From NCBI GenBank assembly GCA_030247725.1, contig JAOTRT010000008.1, forward strand, positions 122,127 to 186,126: a stretch of DNA of 64,000 bases. Direction: 5' to 3'. The position numbers and the translations under genes are program-made. Position 1 is the stretch's first letter, and each line of letters starts with the position of its first letter. This DNA comes from Candidatus Nitricoxidireducens bremensis (lineage in GTDB: Bacteria; Pseudomonadota; Gammaproteobacteria; Burkholderiales; Rhodocyclaceae). This document shows positions 27,561 to 41,500 of this stretch, piece after piece. Under the pieces are notes generated by a model. It searched no databases. It was not told the DNA's origin and was given only the letters and a program-made list of their open reading frames with translations.

Positions 27561-28219
27561 TGGGCCGCAACGACCGGTTCACGATGCAGGACGACATGCA
27601 ACGCAAGGATTTCGATCCCCAGGCCCTCGGCCTCGTTCCCATGGTCATCGAGACCAGCGGGCGCGGCGAGCGTGCCTACGACATCTACTCGCGCCTGCTC
27701 AAGGAGCGCGTGATCTTCCTCGTCGGGCCGGTCAATGACGTCACCGCAAACCTGGTGGTGGCGCAGTTGCTGTTCCTGGAGTCCGAGAATCCGGACAAGG
27801 ACATCTACCTCTACATCAATTCCCCCGGCGGCTCCGTGACGGCCGGCTTGGCGATCTACGACACCATGCAGTTCATCAAGCCCGACGTGTCCACGCTCTG
27901 CGTGGGCCAGGCGGCGAGCATGGGCGCCTTCCTGCTGGCGGCCGGCGCCCAGGGCAAGCGCTACTGCCTGCCCAACTCGCGGGTCATGATCCATCAGCCC
28001 TCGGCGGGTTTCCAGGGCCAGGCCTCGGACATCGAGATCCATGCCAAGGAAATCCTGTTCATGAAGCAGCGCCTCAACGAGATGCTGGCCAAGCACACCG
28101 GCCAGCCGGTGGAGCGCGTGGAGCAGGACACCGACCGGGACAACTTCCTTTCCGCCGATGCCGCCGTCGAGTACGGCCTGGTGGACAAGGTGATCGCCAG
28201 CCGCGTGGACGCGGCCTGA
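27557..28219 (+). CDS. clpP: ATP-dependent Clp protease proteolytic subunit
   Basis: The 220-residue ClpP is a self-compartmentalised serine protease. Catalytic Ser121 (GQAASMGAF), His146 (MIHQPSAG) and Asp195 ([10 protein letters not shown]) are present. An N-terminal propeptide-like extension of about 25 residues precedes [33 protein letters not shown]. It is translationally coupled to tig and lies 25 bp before clpX, its unfoldase. Confidence 0.97.
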   Translation: MMGRNDRFTMQDDMQRKDFDPQALGLVPMVIETSGRGERAYDIYSRLLKERVIFLVGPVNDVTANLVVAQLLFLESENPDKDIYLYINSPGGSVTAGLAIYDTMQFIKPDVSTLCVGQAASMGAFLLAAGAQGKRYCLPNSRVMIHQPSAGFQGQASDIEIHAKEILFMKQRLNEMLAKHTGQPVERVEQDTDRDNFLSADAAVEYGLVDKVIASRVDAA

Positions 28220-28244
28220 GGCGGGCAAGACGACGGAGAAGGGC

Positions 28245-29507
<1,263 letters not shown>

Positions 29508-29531
29508 TCCCGCGCACCTTTCGCCGCTGCG

Positions 29532-29559
29532 CTTGAATCGGCCGCCTCCGCCCCCACAT
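29532..29559 (+). promoter_or_regulatory. Sigma32 (RpoH)-type heat-shock promoter of lon
   Basis: CTTGAAT (29532-29538), a 13-bp spacer and CCCCACAT (29552-29559) closely match the E. coli sigma32 consensus CTTGAAA-N13/15-CCCCATNT, with one mismatch in each element. It ends 34 bp before the lon ATG and has the right orientation. Heat-shock control of lon is established in E. coli; here it is inferred from the match. Confidence 0.75.
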
Positions 29560-29593
29560 GGGCAAGGTGGTCCAAACGTGAAGGATAAAATCC

Positions 29594-32008
<2,415 letters not shown>

Positions 32009-32027
32009 GCATCTTTCGGTCGTCGTC

Positions 32028-32060
32028 GACAACGCCGCCTGCGGGCGGCGTTGTCGTTTT
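32028..32060 (+). terminator. Rho-independent terminator after lon
   Basis: A 12-bp perfect stem, GACAACGCCGCC with GGCGGCGTTGTC, closes a TGCG loop and is followed by GTTTT. It starts 20 bases after the lon stop. The stem is symmetric, but the T-run exists only on the plus strand. Confidence 0.85.
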
Positions 32061-32131
32061 CGCGTGCCGCCCGCGCCGGCCGCAGGGCGTTCTGCGGGCG
32101 GGCCGCAGCGGCCCTGAGGGCCGCCATTAGC

Positions 32132-32140
32132 TGGTAGAAT
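32132..32140 (+). promoter_or_regulatory. Extended -10 element before tRNA-Val
   Basis: TGGTAGAAT is an extended -10 (TGN-TAGAAT), placed so that transcription would start near 32147, about 30 bases before the tRNA. No convincing -35 is visible, which extended -10 promoters tolerate. Confidence 0.45.
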
Positions 32141-32176
32141 CCGCCCCTCGCCGGAGTGGGCAAAGCCGCCGGTGCC

Positions 32177-32252
32177 GGGTCGTTAGCTCAGTTGGTAGAG
32201 CGCCTCCTTTACACGGAGGATGTCGGCGGTTCGAGTCCGTCACGACCCACCA
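32177..32252 (+). tRNA. tRNA-Val, anticodon UAC
   Basis: The 76-nt gene has acceptor stem GGGTCGT pairing with ACGACCC, then A and encoded CCA. The anticodon stem CCTCC/GGAGG encloses TTTACAC, so the anticodon is TAC, reading valine GUA/GUG. The D arm (TAGCTCAGTTGGTAGAGC) and T arm (GGTTCGAGTCC) are canonical. It lies 52 bp before ppiD. Confidence 0.97.
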
Positions 32253-32304
32253 ACAACGCTCTCCGCCCGCAATGGGGCGGGACTCGCAGGAGTGCTTCTT
32301 CAGC

Positions 32305-34206
32305 ATGTTCGATATCGTCCGCAACAACCGCCGCTTCATCCAGATATTCCTGGCCCTGATCATGCTGCCCTTCGCCTTCTTCGGCGTCGATTCCTACATA
32401 CGCGACAGCGGCGGCGGCGCCGAGGTCGCCACCGTCGGCGGCGTCAAGATCGGTGCCCAGGAGTTCCAGCAGTCCCTGCGCGAGCAGCAGGAGCGCATGA
32501 AGCCTGCCCTCGGCGGCAAGGTCGATCCGGCCATGCTGGACAATCCGGAAATGCGCGCCGCCCTGCTCGGCACCCTGGTCAACCAGCGCCTTATCGGCCT
32601 GCACGCCAAGAAGTCCCATCTGACGGTGGCCGACGACCAGCTCGTGCAGATCATCGCCTCCGCGCCGGCCCTGCAGGAGAACGGCAAGTTCTCACCCCAG
32701 CGCTATGAAATGCTGGTCGCTTCCCAGGGCATGAGCAAGGAGATGTTCGAGGCGCGCATGCGCCAGGACCTGGCCATGCAACAGGCCATGACCGTCGTCA
32801 GCGACGCCACGGTGGCGGGGCGTGCCGCCGCCGACCGCTGGGTGGCGGCCCAGCTTGAAGAACGCGAGGTCTCCGAAGTCCTGCTGCGGGCTGACCAGTA
32901 CATGGGCCAGGTCAAGCTGGCGCCGGATGCGGTGAAGAACTTCTACGAAGCCAACCGCAAGCAGTTCGAAACCCCCGAACAATTGCGCGCCGAGTTCATC
33001 GTCCTCAGCCAGGAGAAGATGCGCGCCCAGCTCAGCATCGGCGACGAGGAGATCAAGGCCTGGTACCAGTCCCATGCGGACCGCTTCAAGATGCCGGAAG
33101 AGCGGCGCGCCAGCCACATCCTGCTGATGGTGCCGAAGGATGCGCCGGCCGACCAGGACAAGGCCGCCCGCACCAAGGCCGAGGAAATCCTCGCCCAGAT
33201 CCGCAAGGCGCCGGCCGACTTCGCCAAGCTGGCCAAGCAGCATTCCCAGGACCCGGGTTCCGCCCAGCGCGGCGGCGACCTCGACTGGTTCGGCCGCGGC
33301 ATGATGGTGCCGTCCTTCGAGCAGGCCACCTTCGCCCTCAAGGAGAACGAGGTCAGCGACCTGGTGCGCTCCGATTTCGGCTACCACATCATCAAGCTCA
33401 CGGGCGTGCGGCCCGAGCGCGTGAAGCCCCTGGAGGAAGCCCGCAAGGAGATCGCCGAGGAACTCAGGCAGCAGGCGGTGATGCGCAAGTACGGCGAATA
33501 CGCCGAAGGCGTCACCAACACGGTCTACGAGCAGTCCGACAGCCTCAAGCCGGCGGCGGAGAAGTACGGCCTCAACATCCAGACCAGCGACTGGATCGTC
33601 AAGGGCGGCCAGGCGTTGCCGCCCTTCACCAATGCCAAGCTGATGGCGGCCCTGTTCGCGGACGACGCCCTCAAGAACAAGCGCAACACCGAGGCCGTCG
33701 AAGTGGCCGCCAATACCCTGGTGTCGGCCCGTGTCGTCGAGCACAAGCCGGCGGCCCTGCAGCCCCTGGACGCGGTGGCGGCTTCCATCGAGAAGCTCCT
33801 GGTGCGCCAGGAGGCGGCCAAGCTGGCGGCCAAGGACGGCCAGGAAAAGCTCGCCCGCCTGGCCAAGGGCGAGGCCGTCGATGCCGCCTGGTCGGCGCCG
33901 CGCACGGTGATCCGCTCCTACGCGCCCAACCTGCCGCAGGAAGCCCTCGAAGGCATCTTCAAGGCGCGCGCCGCCAAGTTGCCCGTGTATGCCGGCGTCT
34001 CCGGCGACGGCGGTTTCGTCATGTACCGCATCTCCCAGATCCGGCCCTATGTCGCCGGTGCGGAAGAGCCGCCGCGGGCCAAGGCCCTGCGCGACCAGTA
34101 CCAGCGCATCGTCGCCGAAGAGGAATTCGGCGCCTGGCTGGCGGCCCTGCGCCAGCGCTACCCGGTGGAGATCAACAAGGCAGCCCTGGAGACGCGGGAG
34201 AAGTGA
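32305..34206 (+). CDS. ppiD: PpiD periplasmic chaperone with parvulin domain
   Basis: The 633-residue protein is an inner-membrane-anchored periplasmic folding factor linked to the Sec translocon. It starts MFDIVRNNRRFIQIFLALIM, with one membrane helix at about residues 12-34. A SurA-like N-terminal chaperone region follows, then a parvulin domain at about 265-365 (RRASHILLMVPKDA, GGDLDWFGRGMMVPSFEQA, SDFGYHIIKLTG), then a C-terminal chaperone part. ATG 32305 was chosen over an upstream one because it gives the standard PpiD N-terminus. Length matches E. coli (623). Confidence 0.94.
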   Translation: MFDIVRNNRRFIQIFLALIMLPFAFFGVDSYIRDSGGGAEVATVGGVKIGAQEFQQSLREQQERMKPALGGKVDPAMLDNPEMRAALLGTLVNQRLIGLHAKKSHLTVADDQLVQIIASAPALQENGKFSPQRYEMLVASQGMSKEMFEARMRQDLAMQQAMTVVSDATVAGRAAADRWVAAQLEEREVSEVLLRADQYMGQVKLAPDAVKNFYEANRKQFETPEQLRAEFIVLSQEKMRAQLSIGDEEIKAWYQSHADRFKMPEERRASHILLMVPKDAPADQDKAARTKAEEILAQIRKAPADFAKLAKQHSQDPGSAQRGGDLDWFGRGMMVPSFEQATFALKENEVSDLVRSDFGYHIIKLTGVRPERVKPLEEARKEIAEELRQQAVMRKYGEYAEGVTNTVYEQSDSLKPAAEKYGLNIQTSDWIVKGGQALPPFTNAKLMAALFADDALKNKRNTEAVEVAANTLVSARVVEHKPAALQPLDAVAASIEKLLVRQEAAKLAAKDGQEKLARLAKGEAVDAAWSAPRTVIRSYAPNLPQEALEGIFKARAAKLPVYAGVSGDGGFVMYRISQIRPYVAGAEEPPRAKALRDQYQRIVAEEEFGAWLAALRQRYPVEINKAALETREK

Positions 34207-34227
34207 TCCCGCCGCGGGGCGGCGACG

Positions 34228-34260
34228 AAAAAAACGGCGCGATTCGCGCCGTTTTTTTTT
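34228..34260. terminator. Bidirectional terminator between ppiD and fabI
   Basis: The stem ACGGCGC/GCGCCGT with a GATTC loop (34234-34251) is flanked by a run of A on the left and nine T on the right. It can therefore terminate ppiD on the plus strand and fabI on the minus strand. Confidence 0.92.
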
Positions 34261-34281
34261 GCAGCGGAGTCTGTACCGAAC

Positions 34282-35082
34282 TCAGCCGGGCAGCGGGTCC
34301 GCGTTGCCCAGCGCCGTGGTGTTGAGGCCGCCATCCACGTACATGATCTCGCCGGTGACGCCGCTGGCGAGGTCGGAGAGCAGGAAGGCGGCGGCGTTGC
34401 CGACTTCCTCGATGGTGACGTTGCGGCGCAGGGGCGCGTGGTGGGCGTTGTAGGCCAGCAGCTTGCCGAAGTTGCCGATGCCCGACGCCGCCAGGGTCTT
34501 GATGGGGCCGGCGGAAATGGCGTTGGCGCGGATGCCCTGGGGGCCGAGGCAGAAGGCCAGGTAGCGCGTCGCCGCCTCCAGGCTCGCCTTGGCGAGGCCC
34601 ATGGTGTTGTAGTTCGGCAGCGTGCGCTCGGCGCCCAGGTAGGAGAGGGCGAGCAGGGCCGGGTTGTTGCCCTTCAGCAGCAGCGGCCGGGCCGCCTTCG
34701 CCAGGGCGGCGTAGCTGTAGGACGAGATGTCGTGGGCGATGCGGAAGGCGTCGCGGGTGATGCCGTCGAGGAAGTCGCCCTCGATGGCTTCGGATGGCGC
34801 GAAGGCGATGGAATGCACGAGGCCGTCGAGGCCTTCCCAGCCGTTGCCCAGGTCCTTGAACAGGGCCTCGATCTGGGCGTCCTCGGCGACGTCGCAGGGG
34901 AATACCAGGTTGCTGCCGAGTTCCTCGGCGAACTTGGTGACGCGCTCCTTGAAGCGGTCGTTCTGGTAGGTGAATGCCAGCCGTGCGCCCTCGCGATGAC
35001 ACGCCTTGGCGATGCCGTAGGCGATGGAGCGGTTGGATAGCAGGCCGGTGATCAGGATGCGTTTGCCGGCGAGAAAGCCCAT
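34282..35082 (-). CDS. fabI: Enoyl-ACP reductase (NADH)
   Basis: The 266-residue FabI reduces enoyl-ACP in the last step of fatty-acid elongation. It is a divergent short-chain dehydrogenase with nucleotide-binding [15 protein letters not shown] and catalytic Tyr158 and Lys165 (YNTMGLAK), with Tyr148 also conserved. The C-terminal [19 protein letters not shown] is diagnostic. It has a strong ribosome-binding site (GGGAGGA) and a TATAAT on the minus strand at 35110-35115. Length equals that of E. coli FabI within four residues. Confidence 0.97.
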   Translation of the reverse strand: MGFLAGKRILITGLLSNRSIAYGIAKACHREGARLAFTYQNDRFKERVTKFAEELGSNLVFPCDVAEDAQIEALFKDLGNGWEGLDGLVHSIAFAPSEAIEGDFLDGITRDAFRIAHDISSYSYAALAKAARPLLLKGNNPALLALSYLGAERTLPNYNTMGLAKASLEAATRYLAFCLGPQGIRANAISAGPIKTLAASGIGNFGKLLAYNAHHAPLRRNVTIEEVGNAAAFLLSDLASGVTGEIMYVDGGLNTTALGNADPLPG

Positions 35083-35109
35083 TGTTTATCCTCCCAAAAT
35101 GACCCGCGG

Positions 35110-35115
35110 ATTATA
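35110..35115 (-). promoter_or_regulatory. -10 element of fabI
   Basis: A perfect TATAAT on the minus strand lies 27 bases before the fabI ATG, in the 64-bp gap shared with the divergent binding-protein gene. The expected -35 position reads weakly (TGTAGC-like). Confidence 0.5.
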
Positions 35116-35146
35116 GCGGATGGCGGGGTTCGGCTACACTTCGGCC

Positions 35147-37312
35147 ATGCTCAAGATTCGCATCGTCCTGCTGGCGCTTTCCCTCGCGGCGTGCGGCTCC
35201 GCGTGGAACGATCCCTATCCCGCCGCCGACCGCGGCGGCAACATCCTCTACACGGCGTTCACCGAAAGGCCCAAGCATCTCGATCCCGTCCAGTCCTACA
35301 GCGAGGACGAGATCACCTTCACGGCCCAGGTCTACGAACCGCCCCTGCAGTACCACTATCTCAAGCGCCCCTACACGCCTATGCCGGCCACGGCGCAGGA
35401 AGTGCCGCAGCCGCAGTTCCTGGATGCCCGTGGCCGAGCCTTGCCCGCCACGGCCGACGCAGCGCAGGTCGCCTACTCGGACTATGTGATCCGCATCCGC
35501 CCCGGCATCCGCTACCAGCCGCACCCGGCCTTCGCGCGCAAGCCCGACGGCGCCCATGCCTACCATGCCCTGACGCGCGACGACCTCGCCGGCATCCGCG
35601 CGCTGCGGGACTTCCCCCTGCGCGACAGCCGCGAGCTGACGGCGGAGGACTACGTCTACGAGATCAAGCGTCTCGCCCATCCGCGCTTGCATTCGCCCAT
35701 CCTCGGCCTCATGGGCGAATACATCGTCGGCCTCAACGAACTGGCGGCGACGCTGCAGAAGCACCACAAGGCGCTGCCGCCCGAGCGACGCGACGACTGG
35801 CTGGACCTGCGCGAATTCCCCCTCGCCGGCGTTGCCGTCATCGACCGCCACACCTATCGCATCCGCATCAAGGGCAAGTATCCGCAGTTCGTATACTGGC
35901 TCGCCATGCCCTTCTTCGCCGCCATGCCCTGGGAGGCCGACCGCTTCCACAGCCAGCCCGGCATGGCCGAGAAGAACCTGACCCTGGACTGGTATCCCGT
36001 CGGCACCGGTCCCTACATGCTGACGGAGAACAACCCGAACGCCCGCATGGTGCTGGAGCGCAACCCCAATTTCCGCGGCGAGACCTATCCCTGCGAAGGC
36101 GAGGCGGAGGACCGGGCCGCCGGCCTGCTGGACGACTGCGGCAAGGCGCTGCCCTTCATCGACAAGGTGGTGTTCACCCGCGAGAAGGAACAGATTCCCT
36201 ACTGGAACAAGTTCCTCCAGGGCTACTACGACGCCTCCGGCATCTCGTCCGACTCCTTCGACCAGGCCGTGCAGATGGGCGGCGGCGGCGAAGTCACGCT
36301 CACCGACGACATGCGGCGCCAGGGCATCCGCCTCAGCACCTCGGTGGCCACGTCGAGTTTCTACATGGGCTTCAACATGCTCGACCCGGTGGTCGGCGGC
36401 GCGGGCGGCGAGCGGGCGCGCAAGCTGCGCCAGGCCCTGTCCATCGCCATCGACCAGGAGGAGTTCATCTCCATCTTCCAGAACGGCCGCGGCATTCCCG
36501 CCCAGGGACCCATCCCGCCCGGCATCTTCGGCTATCGGGAAGGCGAGGCGGGCATCAACCGGGCCATGTACGCCTGGGCCGAGGGCCGGCCCCAGCGCCG
36601 CAGCGTCGAGGAGGCGCGCCGCCTGCTGGCGGAAGCCGGCTATCCCGACGGCCGCGACGCCCGCAGCGGCGAGCCCCTCGTCATCAACCTGGACACCACC
36701 GGCGGCGGCGTCGGCTCCAAGTCGCGCATCGACTGGCTCAACAAGCAGTTCCAGAAGATCGACGTCCAGCTCGTGGTGCGCAGCACCGACTACAACCGCT
36801 TCCAGGAGAAGGTGCGCAAGGGCGCCGTGCAGCTCTTCTTCCTGGGCTGGAATGCCGACTATCCCGACCCGGAGAATTTCATGTTCCTGCTCTACGGGCC
36901 GCAAGGCAAGGTGCGGCACCAGGGCGAGAATGCCGCCAACTACGCCAATGCGGAATACGACCGCCTGTTCGAGCAAATGCGGACCATGACCAACGGGCCC
37001 GAGCGCCAGGCGGTGATCGACCGCATGCTGGAAGTGCTGCGCCACGATGCGCCCTGGGTGTGGGGCTTCCACCCCAAGGACTACACCCTGCGGCATGCCT
37101 GGCTGCTGAACCGCAAGCCCAACAAGGTCGGCCACAACACCCTCAAGTACCAGCGTGTCGACGTGGCCCTGCGGGAAAGGCTGCGCGCCGAGTGGAACCG
37201 GCCCGTGCTCTGGCAGCCGCTGCTGGCGCTGCTGGCGCTGGTGGCCCTGGCGCTGCCGGCCTGGCGCGCCCATCGCCGGCGCGAGCTGGCGCTCGCCGGC
37301 GGCACGGCCTGA
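35147..37312 (+). CDS. Family 5 (peptide/nickel type) solute-binding lipoprotein with C-terminal membrane helix
   Basis: The 721-residue protein has a lipobox LSLAAC near residue 15 and an OppA/DppA-like fold: GNILYTAFTERPKHLDPVQS, YLNEL-like mid segments, KVRKGAVQLFFLGWNADYPDPENFMFLLYG and NYANAEYDRLFEQM. Family members deliver peptides or other ligands to ABC importers. It is longer than usual (about 540) owing to inserts, and near the end it has a hydrophobic helix (LLALLALVALALPAW) followed by basic residues, unusual for a binding protein. No permease or ATPase is adjacent, so it may serve a distant transporter or act in signalling. ATG 35147 is chosen for the signal sequence; an upstream ATG adds nine residues. 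Confidence 0.8.
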   Translation: MLKIRIVLLALSLAACGSAWNDPYPAADRGGNILYTAFTERPKHLDPVQSYSEDEITFTAQVYEPPLQYHYLKRPYTPMPATAQEVPQPQFLDARGRALPATADAAQVAYSDYVIRIRPGIRYQPHPAFARKPDGAHAYHALTRDDLAGIRALRDFPLRDSRELTAEDYVYEIKRLAHPRLHSPILGLMGEYIVGLNELAATLQKHHKALPPERRDDWLDLREFPLAGVAVIDRHTYRIRIKGKYPQFVYWLAMPFFAAMPWEADRFHSQPGMAEKNLTLDWYPVGTGPYMLTENNPNARMVLERNPNFRGETYPCEGEAEDRAAGLLDDCGKALPFIDKVVFTREKEQIPYWNKFLQGYYDASGISSDSFDQAVQMGGGGEVTLTDDMRRQGIRLSTSVATSSFYMGFNMLDPVVGGAGGERARKLRQALSIAIDQEEFISIFQNGRGIPAQGPIPPGIFGYREGEAGINRAMYAWAEGRPQRRSVEEARRLLAEAGYPDGRDARSGEPLVINLDTTGGGVGSKSRIDWLNKQFQKIDVQLVVRSTDYNRFQEKVRKGAVQLFFLGWNADYPDPENFMFLLYGPQGKVRHQGENAANYANAEYDRLFEQMRTMTNGPERQAVIDRMLEVLRHDAPWVWGFHPKDYTLRHAWLLNRKPNKVGHNTLKYQRVDVALRERLRAEWNRPVLWQPLLALLALVALALPAWRAHRRRELALAGGTA

Positions 37313-37333
37313 GCTGGCTTTAGCGGTTTCGAG

Positions 37334-38536
37334 TCAGGCCGGCGCGAACGGCAGCTCGACGCGGAACAGGGCGCCGCCGCCGGGCGCGGGCTCGTGGCCG
37401 ATGCTGCCGCCCATGAGCACCACCAGGCGGTGGGCGATGGCCAATCCCAGGCCGATGCCGCTGAAGCGCCGCGTCATGGAGCCGTCGGCCTGGGTGAAGG
37501 GCTGGAACAGGTTTTCCGCCTGGGCGGCGGAAATGCCGATGCCGCTGTCCTGCACCTCGAAGCGCAGGCGGATGGGGTTTCCCGCGCACTCGGCGCAGTC
37601 CAGCGTGATGCGCACGCCGCCGCTGGCGGTGAACTTCAGTGCGTTGTCGATCAGCTTGACGAGCACCTGGCGCAGGTGTTCGGCATCGCCGACCACCAGC
37701 GCCGGGACGGCGGGCGTGCAATCGACCTCCAGGCCGAGCCCAAGCTTGGCGGCGCGGCCGGCGAACAGGCTGCGCAAATCCTCCACCAGGGCGGCGGGCG
37801 AGAAGGTCATGGCGGCGACGCCGAGCCGGCCGGCATCCACGGCGGCGAAGGCGAGCACGTCGTTGAGGACGGTGAGCAGGTCGTTGGCGCTGTCGCGGGC
37901 GGTGAGGGCCAGCTGCCGCTGGTCCTCGTCCAGTCCCGAATCCAGCAGCAGGGAGAGCATGCCGAGGACGCCGTTCATGGGGGTGCGCAATTCATGCCCC
38001 ATGTTGGCGAGGAATTCGGACTTGGCGCGACTCGCGGCTTCGGCGGCCAGGCGTGCCCTTTCCAGTTCCCGCGTGCGCTCGGCGACGCGCAGCTCCAGTT
38101 CCTCGCTGTAGCGCTTCTGCTGCCGGCGGGCACGCAGGATTTCCAGTTGCGCCCTGACGCGGGCCAGCAGGATTGCCGGCTGTACCGGCTTGGTGACGTA
38201 GTCGGCGGCGCCCAGCTGGAGGCCCTTGGCCTCGTCCTCGCTGGCGCTCAGCGCCGTGAGGAAGATCACGGGGATGGCGCGGGTGGCCGGATCGGCGCGC
38301 AGGCGCGCCAGCACCGCGTAGCCGTCTAGCGCCGGCATCATCACGTCGAGCAGGATCAGGTCGGGGCGCGGCTCCCGCACCGCCATCTCCAGGGCACGGG
38401 CGCCGTTGTTGGCCACCAGGACGCGGCAGGTGGAGGCCAGCAGGTCGCCGACGACGTGGAGGTTCTCCGGGCTGTCGTCCACGACCAGGACGACGGCGGG
38501 CGCATCGGCAGCCGCAACGGCGGTTTGAGTGGTCAT
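37334..38536 (-). CDS. REC-HisKA-HATPase hybrid sensor kinase
   Basis: The 400-residue soluble protein begins with a receiver domain (residues 15-130; phospho-acceptor Asp64 in [13 protein letters not shown], Lys in YVTKPV). A coiled coil follows ([26 protein letters not shown]), then HisKA with His in [15 protein letters not shown] near residue 183 and a HATPase domain ([42 protein letters not shown]). A receiver in front of a kinase suggests it is activated by another kinase. It overlaps the 3' end of the giant upstream kinase gene by ATGA, making that protein the obvious phosphodonor through its HPt domain. Confidence 0.92.
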   Translation of the reverse strand: MTTQTAVAAADAPAVVLVVDDSPENLHVVGDLLASTCRVLVANNGARALEMAVREPRPDLILLDVMMPALDGYAVLARLRADPATRAIPVIFLTALSASEDEAKGLQLGAADYVTKPVQPAILLARVRAQLEILRARRQQKRYSEELELRVAERTRELERARLAAEAASRAKSEFLANMGHELRTPMNGVLGMLSLLLDSGLDEDQRQLALTARDSANDLLTVLNDVLAFAAVDAGRLGVAAMTFSPAALVEDLRSLFAGRAAKLGLGLEVDCTPAVPALVVGDAEHLRQVLVKLIDNALKFTASGGVRITLDCAECAGNPIRLRFEVQDSGIGISAAQAENLFQPFTQADGSMTRRFSGIGLGLAIAHRLVVLMGGSIGHEPAPGGGALFRVELPFAPA

Positions 38537-41500
38537 GGGGCCTCCCCGGGTTGCGCGGCGGATTGCAGCGTCTTCAGCGCGCCGTCGAAATCGAAGGCCC
38601 GGATCTCGCGTTCGAGCCGGGCCAGCGTCCTGTCGTCGAGGCTTGCGCGCAGCAAGGGCAGTTTATCCTCGAACAGAGCGGCGGCGCCGAAGTCGCCGCT
38701 CCGCAGCAGTTGCGCCAGCCTGCCCATGGCTTCCCGGACGTCCTCGGTGCCGCCGATCGGCTGCGCCAGGGCGTCGAAGAGGCGGTCGAGGGCGGCGAAC
38801 AGGCGATCGATGGCGGGGGCCAGGGCCGCGCCGCTGCCGCCGGCCTTGATCTCCTCCTCCAGGGTCCGGGCGCCTGCCGCGATGTCCACGAGTCCGAGGG
38901 TGCTGGCCGCCCCCTTCAGCGAATGGACGAGGCGCCGGGCGCCGTCCCCGTCGCCGCCGGCGAGCAATTCGTTCAACAGGGGACCGTCGTTCCCGTGCAG
39001 TTCGGCGAACTTCTGCAGGAGCCGCCAGTAGTTTTCCACCTTGCCGTGCAGCAGTTGCAGGCCGTGCTCCCGGTCCAGCCCCGGGATAGCCGCCAGCCGT
39101 TGCAGCAGGGCGCTTTCCGGCAGGGGCACCGGGGCAGCGCCGGCCTTGCCGCCGTCCAGCCATTTCAGCAGCGTGGCGAACAACAGGGCCGGGCTGACCG
39201 GCTTGGCGATGAAGTCGTCCATGCCGGCCGCGAAGCAGCGCTGGCGATCCTCCCGGAAGGCATTGGCGGTCATGGCGAGGATGGGCGTCCGTCCGTGGTC
39301 CGGCAGGCCGCGGATGGCCCGGGTGGCTTCGATGCCGTCCATCCCCGGCATCTGCATGTCCATCAGGATCAGGGCGTAGGCCGTGCGCCCGGCCATCGCC
39401 ACGGCCTCGCTGCCGTCGGCGGCCACGTCGATGGCGAGGCCGGTCTCCGCCAGGGTCGCCAGGGCCACTTCCCGGTTGATGGGATCGTCCTCGGCCAACA
39501 ATATCCGGGCACCGCCGTGGCGGTGCCGCAGGGCGGCTTCGGCGTCCTGGGGCGGGGCGACCCCGGCACCGGCGGCGCCGACGCGGCCGACGCGGGCAGT
39601 GAACCAGAAACTGCTGCCCTCGCCGGGAACGCTGCGGGCGCCGGCTTCGCCGCCCATCAGACGCGCCAGGCGCCGCGTGATGGCGAGGCCGAGGCCGGTG
39701 CCGCCGTACTTGCGCGTGGTGGAACTGTCGGCCTGCTGGAAGGGGAGGAACAACTCCTCCAGCACGTCGGCGGCGATGCCGATGCCCGTGTCGTGTACCT
39801 CGAAGCGCAGGAGGAGACCGGCGGCGTCCTCCGCCTGCACATGGGCCGCCAGCGTGATGGTGCCGCGCTCGGTGAACTTGACGGCATTGCTGCCGAAGTT
39901 GAGCAGGGCCTGGCGCAGGCGCGTCGGGTCGCCGTGCAGCATGGCAGGCACATCGCCCCGGTCCACGGTGACCACCAGGTCCTTGGCCCGGGCCGCCTCG
40001 GCGACGATGGCGCTGACGTAATCGAGGACGGAATCGAGCGGGAAGTCGGTCTGTTCGAGGACCAGCTTGCCGGCCTCGATCTTCGACAGGTCGAGGATGT
40101 CGTTGATGATGGACAGCAGGTGCCCGGCGGCGGTATTGATCTTGTCGAGGCGGGCCGCCTGTTCCGGTGTCGGCGCCGCCTTGCGCAACAGGTGGGTGAG
40201 GCCGACGATGGCATTCATCGGCGTGCGGATCTCGTGGCTCATGTTGGCAAGGAAGGCGCTCTTGGCCCGGTTGGCGGCTTCGGCGGCATCCTTGACGGCC
40301 TCCAGTTCGGCCGTGCGGTCCGCCACCAGTTCCTCCAGGTGGCGGCGGTGCTGCTCCAGCTCGATTTCGACTTCCTTGCGGTCGGTGATGTCCTGCAGTG
40401 TGCCCGCCAGGTGATCCTCCGCCGGGCCATCGACGCGGCCCGTGCAACGCAGTTCGGCCCAGAACTCACGCCCCGCGCCGGACACGACGCGGCATTCCAG
40501 CGTGAAGGGCCCGCCGCTGCGCCAGCTTTCCGCCATGGCAGCCTTTACGCGCGCCCGGCTTTCCGGCGCGAAGTAGGACAGGCCGACATCCAGCGTCAGC
40601 GGCGCGTCGGACGCGTGGGCGGTGAGGCGATAGATCTCCTCCGTCCACATCAGGTAGCCGGTGTCGGGGTTCGCCTTCCAGCCGCCCAAATGGGCGATGG
40701 CCTGGCTGGCGCGCAGGAAGAAGGCGCTTTCGCGCAGCCGGTCCTCCATGCACTTGCGTTCGGTCAGGTCCAGGTGGGTGCCGACGAGGCGATGGGGCAC
40801 CAGGATCTGGCCGGCCTCGTCGCGGGCCAGGGTGGCACGGGACAGGATGTGTACCCAGTGGCCATCCTTGTGACGCAGGCGGAACTCGCATTCGTAGCGC
40901 CCGTCCGGATGGGCGATATAGGCGCTGGCGTAGGCGAGGACGCGCTCCCGGTCGTCCGGGTGCATGAGCCCGGACCAGGTCTCGGCCGTGCTTTCCAGCT
41001 CTCCCTCGACATAGCCGAGCATGGCCAGCCAGCGGGGCGACCAGTAGGCCTCGCCGGATTCCAGGTTCCATTCCCAGATGCCGTCGTTGGTGCCCTGGAG
41101 CGCCAGCGTCAGGCGTTCCCGGCTCAGGCGCAAGGCCTCGCCGATGCGGCGCGGTTCGGTGATGTCCTGGATGGTGCCGATGCCTGTCTGCGGCCGGCCA
41201 GTGTCGTCGAAGGCGATCTCGGCCCGTTCCCGTACCCAGCGGACTTCGCCATCCACGACGATGCGGTGTTCGATGTCGTACTCGGCCCCGCCGAGGGCGG
41301 CGGACCAGCTGTCGAGCACCTTGGCCATGTCGGCGGGATGGATGCGGCCGAGAAACCGTTCCAGCGTCATCGGCGTCTGGGCCGGGATGCCGAAGATGCG
41401 ATAGGTTTCCGCCGACCATTCCAGCCGCCCGCTCGGGATGTCGAGATGCCAGCTGCCGGTATGGGCTACGGCCTGGGCGCGCCGCAGGGTTTCCTCGCTG

